NCBI GenBank assembly: GCA_937872385.1
Contig: CALMSO010000104.1
Span: 1 to 64,000, forward strand
Reading direction: 5' to 3'
DNA length: 64,000 nucleotides
From: an uncultured Saprospiraceae bacterium
Lineage (GTDB): Bacteria; Bacteroidota; Bacteroidia; Chitinophagales; Saprospiraceae
Shown here: positions 37,344-44,222 of the stretch, in pieces
Numbering within the stretch: the stretch's first letter is position 1
How the letters are laid out: each line of letters starts with the position of its first letter
Position numbers and translations under genes: made by a program
Notes under the pieces: generated by a model
The model's input: the letters and a program-made list of their open reading frames with translations, nothing else
Told to the model about the DNA's origin: nothing
The model's database searches: none

Positions 37344-37370
37344 TTTTTGCTACTTGCTGTTTGCTATTTT
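37344..37370. repeat. TTTGCTA-type heptamer run
   Basis: Consecutive words TTTGCTA, CTTGCTG, TTTGCTA occur in the gap between the DM13 lipoprotein and beta-barrel genes. The same word family is seen near 13432 and 59065. The rest of this 237-bp gap shows nothing I can name. Confidence 0.4.
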
Positions 37371-37475
37371 CAATGCAAGATTTTGATAAACAATGCTTTA
37401 AGTAATTTTTTTATCAAAAAAATGAGCCAAAACACTATAATAACCCTTATTGCTTGTCGCAAAACATAAAACAGC

Positions 37476-38333
37476 ATGAATCGTATTATAAAATCCATCT
37501 TGGCAATTGTTGTATGCACTTTCATTACACCTGAAATATACGCGGGTGGCTGGCCACAACCTCGCAATGGCGGATTTTTAAAAATGGATATCTCCGCTAT
37601 TTATGCCCGCCGTTTTTATGGTATGGATGGCAATATTTACAACATCAACGGAGCTGGCACACGGCTGAGCAATTATGTCACAGCCTTTTATGGCGAATAC
37701 GGCCTCACCGATCGGCTGACGGTGATTGGTTATGTGCCCTTTTTAGTACGCAACACGGTCAACGAGGGCATCGGCGCGCTGAGTGGCGAAGTGCTACAAC
37801 CCGGATTAGAAAATACGTCCATCGGCGATATTGATCTGGGGCTGCGCTATGGGCTTTTTGCCCGCAACGGCTGGTCGGTCACTACTTCTTTGCTGCTGGG
37901 GCTGCCCACCGGCGATGCTACCAACGCCAATTTACTGTTCACTGGCGACGGCGAATTCAATCAACTCATACGGATAGAGGCCGGCTACGGCACTGCCCAA
38001 TGGTACGCCACCGGATTTATCGGCTTTAACAATCGTACCCGCAACTTTAGCGACGAATGGCGTTTTGAACTGGAATTCGGGCACAAGTTCTTCAATGAAC
38101 GGCTGCTGGCAGGCGTCAAACTGGCTGGCACACAATCCTTACGCAACGGCGACCCCACCGGCAGTGGCAACGGTTTGTTCTCCAACAACGTAGAGTTCAT
38201 CTCGCCGCAGGCATTTTTGGCTTATGAATTCAAAAATCAGGTAGGAATACAGGCCCAAGTGGCAGGTGCCATGAGCGGCCGCAATGTGTTAGCCGCGCCT
38301 GCCAACTCATTTGGGGTGTATTTTAGATGGTGA
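37476..38333 (+). CDS. Hypothetical outer-membrane beta-barrel protein
   Basis: The 285 residues start with a signal peptide ending near IYAGG. They continue as amphipathic strands ('YGEYGLTDRLTVIGYVPFL', 'DIDLGLRYGLF'), the pattern of meta-pathway phenol-degradation or MipA-like barrels, and end in VYFRW, a typical C-terminal aromatic. The sequence suggests a passive or structural outer-membrane protein. A strong terminator follows at 38391. No substrate can be assigned. Confidence 0.72.
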   Translation: MNRIIKSILAIVVCTFITPEIYAGGWPQPRNGGFLKMDISAIYARRFYGMDGNIYNINGAGTRLSNYVTAFYGEYGLTDRLTVIGYVPFLVRNTVNEGIGALSGEVLQPGLENTSIGDIDLGLRYGLFARNGWSVTTSLLLGLPTGDATNANLLFTGDGEFNQLIRIEAGYGTAQWYATGFIGFNNRTRNFSDEWRFELEFGHKFFNERLLAGVKLAGTQSLRNGDPTGSGNGLFSNNVEFISPQAFLAYEFKNQVGIQAQVAGAMSGRNVLAAPANSFGVYFRW

Positions 38334-38390
38334 AAAGTATTGGGTACCTTTTTTAAGACATCCTACACAAAAACAAAAATACCCCGTCTG

Positions 38391-38421
38391 TGGTCTTCTC
38401 ATGCAGGAGACCATTTTTTTT
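38391..38421 (+). terminator. Intrinsic terminator
   Basis: TGGTCT pairs with AGACCA, extended by three weaker pairs around loop CATGC, followed by eight Ts (38414-38421). It ends the transcript of the beta-barrel gene. Confidence 0.8.
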
Positions 38422-38494
38422 CTATCTTCCAATAAAAACCAGATATTTGCCACATTAAACTGATTCAACATCCTCACTTAATAGCCGGAACACC

Positions 38495-38944
38495 ATGGAA
38501 ATTCGTATCCGAAAAGCAGTTAAAACAGATATTCCTATCATTCACAACCTCGTGCGCGAACTCGCCATATATGAGCGAGCCGAAGAGCAGTTTGTAGCCA
38601 CTCCCGAAGAGTACGAACGTGATTTTGATGACCAGATTTACCGTACTACCGTGGCCGAAGCAGATGGCAAAGTGGTGGGCATGACGCTGTCTTACATGGC
38701 TTATTCTACTTGGAAAGGGCGGATGCTCTATCTCGAAGATTTTGTCATCAACGAGGATTATCGGCGCTATGGTATCGGGCAAATGCTTTTCGATGCATTT
38801 CTGCAAGAAGCCCGCGAGGAGGGGTGCCGCCTTGTGAAATGGCAAGTGTTAGACTGGAATGAGCCCGCTCTGCGCTTTTATGAAAAAAATCAGGCGGTTA
38901 TTGAAAAAGATTGGTGGAACGGGAAAATATTTTTGCGCGAATAA
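38495..38944 (+). CDS. GNAT-family N-acetyltransferase, diamine/thialysine acetyltransferase-like
   Basis: This 149-residue enzyme would transfer an acetyl group from acetyl-CoA to a small amine. The acetyl-CoA loop is visible as 'DYRRYGIGQMLF', and 'LYLEDFVINEDYR' before it matches the spermidine/spermine or thialysine acetyltransferase subgroup. 'RFYEKNQA' is the usual C-terminal motif. The direct repeat that bounds the island begins 27 bp after its stop codon, so before the insertion the GH113 gene would have been its immediate neighbour. Confidence 0.88.
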   Translation: MEIRIRKAVKTDIPIIHNLVRELAIYERAEEQFVATPEEYERDFDDQIYRTTVAEADGKVVGMTLSYMAYSTWKGRMLYLEDFVINEDYRRYGIGQMLFDAFLQEAREEGCRLVKWQVLDWNEPALRFYEKNQAVIEKDWWNGKIFLRE

Positions 38945-38970
38945 CCCAGCTTGGCATCATCGTCTTTATA

Positions 38971-39496
38971 CTTTCCAATTGACTTTGTGCTCGGATTTTA
39001 CGAATTTGCAGGCACAAGCAACATTATATGAAAAGGAAACAACCCGTCACCCGTTCGCTTTGCCCAATGCTTTTTTACCATTATGGCCTTGCTGCCTTGC
39101 TTTCACTGCTCGCTTGCACTTCGTCGCACCCCGACAGTGTTGCAGCTAAAGTATTGATAACCAATAATATGCCTACCCGAGACCAACTCATGTCCAACTG
39201 GCGGCAAAACCGTCAAATCCTGATTGTCTATGCCAGTCTCAACCCGGAAACTGCGGCCCGCTACGAACAACTCGCCCAACAGATGCGGGTGCGCGCGCGC
39301 TACGCCACGCTGGAAGTGAAACCCTGCTCGGCCGTAACCCCCGAAGACTGGCGCAGCAAAGCCATCCTGCTCATCGGCACCAAGCAGTCGAATGCGCTGC
39401 TGCAACGCATCTGGGCGAACATACCCATGCAATTAAATAACAATGCAATAGTATTTGATAATCAAACATATAGCGATCCGGCTACCATAGCTATGC
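38971..39496 (+). repeat. 526-bp direct repeat, left copy
   Basis: It matches 46379-46904 at a constant offset of 7408 with one difference that I can see (T versus G just before the ATG). It contains 57 bp of upstream sequence and the first 156 codons of the GH113 lipoprotein gene. Base composition is that of the host, unlike the island it borders. Confidence 0.95.
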
Positions 39497-39519
39497 ATAG
39501 TAATTTGACTGATATGTAG
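39028..39519 (+). pseudogene. Truncated 5' copy of the GH113 lipoprotein gene
   Basis: The first 156 codons equal those of the intact gene at 46436. The frame then enters island sequence and stops after seven more codons. The product would be a lipoprotein (lipobox Cys30) lacking the whole catalytic part. It probably has no function, but its promoter may read into the island. Confidence 0.92.
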
Positions 39520-39623
39520 TTCAGGGGCTTGGAAAAAAATGCAAAATTTCTTGGTTGATAAAAAAAAACATATTAAATTTACCCTCATCAGTTTTGTAAA
39601 ACATAAAACTAAGGAATTGAAAG

Positions 39624-39749
39624 ATGTTCCCAATTATTTCTGTGCGCTATAGTGTACTGTATTTTTTTTCATTTGCCTCAGTATTGGGTAGCGTCGCTCA
39701 AAAAGGCCACTGCGATATATCTGAGTCTCGGCAGATGAGAGATAGATGA
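39624..39749 (+). CDS. Possible 41-residue secreted peptide
   Basis: This short frame lies between the left repeat and the radical SAM gene. Its product has a basic residue, a hydrophobic core (VLYFFSFASVLGSVAQ) and a short tail with one Cys, like a signal peptide with little mature protein. It could be a real small gene, a decayed remnant of a larger secreted protein, or chance. The remaining upstream region of about 300 bp shows no clear promoter box. Confidence 0.3.
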   Translation: MFPIISVRYSVLYFFSFASVLGSVAQKGHCDISESRQMRDR

Positions 39750-39819
39750 CTTTGAAGGTGGCAATTCTTACCGAATTAAATTGTAGAAAACTCATTCATA
39801 AAACAAAGACCTATATAAC

Positions 39820-41391
39820 ATGAAAAAGCTAAGAACATCTTTATACACAATCTTTGTTGACTTAAAGGATAATCATGACTATTGCTTAATAGTTCATGGA
39901 TATACTGGTGCAATTGATAAAATATCTGGCAGACTGGCTTCTAAATTAAAAAGAGGGCTAAGTTCAGACGAAATTGAAAATGGTATAGAAGAAAATTTAC
40001 TCGATAGGCTCATCAATAGAGGCTATGTGACAGATAAGACGCCATTGGAAGAAAAAGAGGTAGTAAAAAAAATGGCTCAAGCATTTCACAAAAGAGATAA
40101 ACTACGAAAGAATTTCATGTTTTTAGTCGCATATGATTGTAATTTTAGATGCCCTTACTGCTTTGAAAATGCTGTCTCGAATAATGGGAAAGGTTGGTCA
40201 AAAAAAGTATTTACAAAGAATGCCGTGGACAAAGCCTTCGAAGCGATGACTGAATTCGAACCTAATAGACAGCTCCACAGTAATACAATTATCTTGTATG
40301 GTGGCGAGCCTCTTCTTGAACAAAACCATGAAATTGTCAAGTACATTGTAGAGAAAGGGGTAAAAGAAGGATACAATTTCAGAGCTATAACAAATGGTTA
40401 TGACTTAGATTGTTTTGAAAATCTTTTACATCCGAATAAAATAGGCGCTTTGCAAATCACTCTTGATGGAGTTAAAGAAAAACACAATAATAGAAGGACA
40501 CACTATGAGCATGGTGATTCATTCGATAAAATAATTAAAAATATCGCAATGGCTTTAAATCGTGACGTTAATGTGTCGGTCAGAATAAACACAGAGCTTA
40601 ATAATTTTGATGATTTAATCAAAATAAAGGATTTATTTACTGAACTCAACTTTTTTGAAAATAAAAAACTTAGTGTTTATTCTGCATTAATTCATGGAGA
40701 TAGTGATTTAAATTGCAATACTGTCATGACATCATGTAGCCCCAGTATTAATAGCCAATTTGATTCAAGCGTCTATGATTATGAGATGGATCCATTCAAA
40801 CAATATATTGATTTTGAAAAGGAAGAATTAAAACACATAAATACTACTGAAAAAGTGCTATTCCATGATGACATTGAAAATGAAAATGATAATATGAGGA
40901 CTATGAATCGAGGACTGTATATAAGGAAGTATTTCGATGCCATCAAAAATGATGAAACGATGAAGAGCATATCCTGCCAGGATTTTGGCATCAGGCAAAA
41001 AATAACTAAAGCATTGAAAACAAAGGGTTTAATTGACTTTCGCTCTGTTTTTTGTTCTGCTCAAACAGGTGAATTGATTTTTGATCCTTATGGTGACTTA
41101 TACACATGCTGGGAAACAGTTGGTATTGATCAATATAAAGTGGGGACATACAGAAACGGTATAAACTTTAATGAAGAAGAATTGGAAAACTGGTATGGAC
41201 GAAACATAAGCACGACACCCGCTTGTAGCAAATGTAAATATGCATTTTTTTGTGGTGGTGGTTGCCAAGCTCATGCCCTTCAAGAAGGGCGAGGATTTAA
41301 TTCCCCTTATTGCGATGGGTACCCAAAAATGTTTCATGAAGTAGTTTCCGACTGCTTTACTAAATTTGAAGAAACAACTCTTAATCATTAA
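39820..41391 (+). CDS. Radical SAM/SPASM peptide-modifying enzyme
   Basis: The 523 residues have an N-terminal domain (1-95) of the type that binds leader peptides. The radical SAM core has the cluster motif C107-xxx-C111-xx-C114 and GGEP at 161-164. A C-terminal SPASM domain holds cysteines at 412, 430, 469, 472, 478, 482 and 498 for auxiliary iron-sulfur clusters. Such enzymes make thioether, C-C or epimerised products on ribosomal peptides. The precursor-like gene starts 26 bp downstream, a typical maturase/substrate arrangement. The exact chemistry cannot be read. It belongs to the AT-rich island and is probably its first operon gene. Confidence 0.92.
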   Translation: MKKLRTSLYTIFVDLKDNHDYCLIVHGYTGAIDKISGRLASKLKRGLSSDEIENGIEENLLDRLINRGYVTDKTPLEEKEVVKKMAQAFHKRDKLRKNFMFLVAYDCNFRCPYCFENAVSNNGKGWSKKVFTKNAVDKAFEAMTEFEPNRQLHSNTIILYGGEPLLEQNHEIVKYIVEKGVKEGYNFRAITNGYDLDCFENLLHPNKIGALQITLDGVKEKHNNRRTHYEHGDSFDKIIKNIAMALNRDVNVSVRINTELNNFDDLIKIKDLFTELNFFENKKLSVYSALIHGDSDLNCNTVMTSCSPSINSQFDSSVYDYEMDPFKQYIDFEKEELKHINTTEKVLFHDDIENENDNMRTMNRGLYIRKYFDAIKNDETMKSISCQDFGIRQKITKALKTKGLIDFRSVFCSAQTGELIFDPYGDLYTCWETVGIDQYKVGTYRNGINFNEEELENWYGRNISTTPACSKCKYAFFCGGGCQAHALQEGRGFNSPYCDGYPKMFHEVVSDCFTKFEETTLNH

Positions 41392-41417
41392 TTTTTAAAC
41401 CTTAAAATCCTTCTATT

Positions 41418-41633
41418 ATGAAAAAAAAGTCAAATTTAGAGAAGATGACAAAACTGCAAGGTCAAAGCGACGAGCTAATCTCATTCAACCATGAGTTGTA
41501 TGATGAATTTACAATTCAAGAACTGGAGGAAAGACTGGAAACAAAACCTTGGATCTGTGGTGCATATGTTGAGCCTGTCTGCCCACAATTAGAGTGTGGT
41601 ATTAACAATCCTGAGCAACCCAGCGTAGACTAA
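41418..41633 (+). CDS. Candidate RiPP precursor peptide
   Basis: The 71-residue product has no signal peptide. Residues 1-42 look like a leader: Lys-rich start, then a helical segment with FTIQELEERLE (31-41). Residues 43-71 look like a core: C47, C55 and C60 with spacing CxxxxxxxCxxxxC, prolines at 44, 53, 56, 65 and 68, and a Trp at 45. No family name is certain. Its place directly after a radical SAM/SPASM gene and before an M50 protease supports a ribosomally made, modified peptide. The three cysteines could take thioether bonds or a prenyl group. Confidence 0.75.
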   Translation: MKKKSNLEKMTKLQGQSDELISFNHELYDEFTIQELEERLETKPWICGAYVEPVCPQLECGINNPEQPSVD

Positions 41634-41798
41634 AAATAGCTCAGCGATTACACGAACAGAGGTGAGTCAGAGTATGCGGCAAAAAATCGATTACATAAAA
41701 ATTGATAAATTTTATAAGTTTAATCAATTCAAACGATTATCCTGACTAAAATATCATCTTATTGTTTTCATTTTTGTCACATACTCTCTTGCTCTTTT

Positions 41799-41918
41799 AT
41801 GATAACATATTCTCAATGGGTACTTCACTCTCTCATAGCACAGAGACACATGAGCTGCTGTACTTTTAAAGTCCTTGTCATTTTGGTATTTTTCAGCTCA
41901 CAAAATAGTGCTTGCTAA
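41799..41918 (+). CDS. Possible 39-residue hydrophobic peptide ending in Cys
   Basis: This short frame ends 3 bp before the M50 protease ATG, a spacing that suggests translational coupling. The product has a hydrophobic segment (KVLVILVFFSS) and ends in QNSAC, so the final residue is a cysteine after a lipobox-like sequence. It might be a second small substrate or a leader that controls the protease gene; chance is also possible. The upstream part of the gap (41634-41798) shows no gene. Confidence 0.3.
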   Translation: MITYSQWVLHSLIAQRHMSCCTFKVLVILVFFSSQNSAC

Positions 41919-41921
41919 CCT

Positions 41922-43109
41922 ATGGAAATGAAAATTTTTGAGGAAATAGAAATTAAAAAAATAGATACTGCAAGTATAAGTCAAGAGTATTTGTTGATGC
42001 ATGGGGGAGCCTTCTTTCAAATTAGTGAGATGTTAGCTAATTTAATTAATTCTATAAAAAAAAATAATTTAAATCTTGAAACCGCTTTAATTGATTTTAA
42101 CAAACAAAACGATCGAAAATTATCTCGTAAAAATTTCGAAGAAATTATTAATCAAATATTGTTACCAATTTTAAACAGTCATGACAAGAATCAAAGCCTG
42201 AATTCATTCAAATTTAGGAACACTATAGTAGCAGCTCACCGATTGTCCCCAATAACCAGAATTTTGAAGCACCTATTTAATCCGTACCTAATTTATGTGC
42301 TTGTATCAATTTCTTTGCTTTTTTCAGTTGTTTTTTTAATAACCGACAATACGATTACTACTATTACGAGCCTACAATCTTCGTTGTTCATAGGCCTGCT
42401 GTTTTTTTTATCTGTTATTTTTCACGAGTTAGGTCATGCTTCTGCTTGCAAATATTATAATATTGAGCATGGGGATATTGGTTTTGCCGTATATTTCTAT
42501 TTTCCAGTTTTTTATGCCGATGTATCGCAGGCATGGACGTTAGAAAGAAAGCAGAGGTTGATTATTGATTTTGGGGGCATTTATTTTCAACTTGTCTTTT
42601 TGATACCTATATTTATTATCTCTTTTATCACTAATAGCGAATCAATAAATTTACTAATATATTCTATACTGATTTCCTTTCTTTTTGATATTAATCCTTT
42701 CTTTAAATTTGACGGTTATTGGTTCGTTTCGGATTTGTTAGGAATACCTAATTTGAGGCAGAAAACAAATGAAATACCTAGATTTTTAATAGCTAAATTT
42801 CTCAAAAAGAGCCAAACTAAGAAACCATTTCTCTTTTCCTTAAGGGAAAAAGAAAAATACTTTTTCATATCATATGTCATTCTCGTCAACATTTTCTTTG
42901 TCTATATTTTCTTTTATCGGATACCAATTCTTTTGTATTCGTTTTTTCAAACCATCCCAAGTCAAATAGCGGAAATATATGCTTTGTTAAGCGTAAACAG
43001 CATGCCTCTTGATAAAATAATGTTCTTGGTTATTCAAATAGCAATGTTCTTACTAATTGTATTTGTAATTTATAATGCCTTGAAGCGATTACTGGGTTAC
43101 AAGTTTTAA
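41922..43109 (+). CDS. M50-family membrane zinc protease with PqqD-like N-terminus
   Basis: The first 85 residues ('EYLLMHGGAFFQISEMLANLI') resemble PqqD-type peptide-recognition domains. The rest is polytopic, with the zinc motif H168-ELG-H172 in one helix and NPFFKFDGYW (258-267) supplying the third ligand (Asp264). M50 proteases of this kind occur in peptide-natural-product clusters such as Bacillus yydFGHIJ. Here it could cut the modified precursor within the membrane and help release it. It starts 3 bp after a small frame and is followed by the next gene after 6 bp, so it sits within an operon. Confidence 0.88.
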   Translation: MEMKIFEEIEIKKIDTASISQEYLLMHGGAFFQISEMLANLINSIKKNNLNLETALIDFNKQNDRKLSRKNFEEIINQILLPILNSHDKNQSLNSFKFRNTIVAAHRLSPITRILKHLFNPYLIYVLVSISLLFSVVFLITDNTITTITSLQSSLFIGLLFFLSVIFHELGHASACKYYNIEHGDIGFAVYFYFPVFYADVSQAWTLERKQRLIIDFGGIYFQLVFLIPIFIISFITNSESINLLIYSILISFLFDINPFFKFDGYWFVSDLLGIPNLRQKTNEIPRFLIAKFLKKSQTKKPFLFSLREKEKYFFISYVILVNIFFVYIFFYRIPILLYSFFQTIPSQIAEIYALLSVNSMPLDKIMFLVIQIAMFLLIVFVIYNALKRLLGYKF

Positions 43110-43115
43110 AATATT

Positions 43116-44222
43116 ATGATTACATCGAAATTCTTTATCGTAAGAGAAGCTGATAAGATAACTTTGAGAGTTGTCTTATCGTCTTTTACAGTTGTCTTAT
43201 TGTTCGTCACTTGGCAATACATAGCCCTTCAAAAAGTAAGAATTTATTTTCCTTACATTAACATAAGGAAATGTTTGGGGAAACAACATCAATACGAAAT
43301 TTCAGACAGACATCCTTTTCATAGCTTGGCTGTCAGATATGAAGCTACCTTTTTCTTTTTTTTTCAGACAATTATATTAAAACTCTTGTTATTAATTATT
43401 CTTATCGTTTTTAAGCTACCCGCCATTTTTTGTCAAACAGTAAACTATGTTGAAGGCGTAGTTGTCTGTAGTCAAACTCAAGCATCCTTAGAATACGTTA
43501 ATATTGGTGTGATTAACACAACAACCGGGACAGTCACCGATAGAGAAGGCTATTTTAAATTGTATATCCCTCAGCATTTAAATGCTGAAAAAATAAATAT
43601 TAGTTGTATAGGCTATAAAAATATTGTTCTTGATATAAATCAGGTTTTAAATAAAAAAACTGATTTTTCATTAGTGAAAGACATCTACAATATAGATGAA
43701 ATTACTGTTTTGAGTAAGACAGGCGGTAAGTTTGAAACAATTGGAGCAAAATCTACATCGAAAAATATTGTAACTGGATGGTCTAACGGATCTGGCAAAG
43801 GTGGCGAAAGAGGCATTCTGATAGACCTTAAAAAAGGAAAGTACTTGATTCGATCCGTCAATTTCCATGTAGCTAGAAATGATTTTGATAGTTTACTGTT
43901 AAGACTACATATTCGAAGACTTGAAAATGAATTACCAAGTGAGGAAATTTTAAAGGAAAATGTTTTTATTCTTGTTAAAGAAGAAAAAGGATGGATATCA
44001 AATGATATTACTCACCTCAATGTAACCATCAATCAACCAGTGGTGGCCAGCATTGAATGGTTGAAACAATGGGGGAATACTAACCAAAGCGCCTTCTTGA
44101 TTTCTAGTAATTACCTTTCAGGCACACTTTACTTTAAAGAGGCTAGTGACGACAGGTGGCATTTTAAGAAAAGGTTCAGTCCAAGTATTTATCTGACTTT
44201 AGAATCATTAAACGATGAATAA
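43116..44222 (+). CDS. Membrane-anchored carboxypeptidase-regulatory-like domain protein
   Basis: The 368-residue product has a membrane segment at about 17-36 and a second at about 83-105. A carboxypeptidase-regulatory-like beta domain follows (about 110-190, 'GTVTDREGYFKLYIP'), then a C-terminal beta domain (about 205-365, 'YLIRSVNFHVARNDFDSLLLRLHI') that I recall from many Bacteroidota proteins of unknown function. Usually such proteins have a single signal peptide; the extra 80 N-terminal residues are odd, and the second hydrophobic segment looks like the original signal. The start is 6 bp after the protease gene, and the end overlaps the cyclase-like gene by 8 bp. Confidence 0.7.
   Translation: MITSKFFIVREADKITLRVVLSSFTVVLLFVTWQYIALQKVRIYFPYINIRKCLGKQHQYEISDRHPFHSLAVRYEATFFFFFQTIILKLLLLIILIVFKLPAIFCQTVNYVEGVVVCSQTQASLEYVNIGVINTTTGTVTDREGYFKLYIPQHLNAEKINISCIGYKNIVLDINQVLNKKTDFSLVKDIYNIDEITVLSKTGGKFETIGAKSTSKNIVTGWSNGSGKGGERGILIDLKKGKYLIRSVNFHVARNDFDSLLLRLHIRRLENELPSEEILKENVFILVKEEKGWISNDITHLNVTINQPVVASIEWLKQWGNTNQSAFLISSNYLSGTLYFKEASDDRWHFKKRFSPSIYLTLESLNDE

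Noticed and set aside
39820..43109. Direct homologue of the Bacillus yydFGHIJ epipeptide operon
   Set aside because: The rSAM here has a SPASM domain, the peptide is unlike YydF, there is no ABC transporter pair, and terpenoid-type genes are added; only the rSAM/M50 combination is shared.
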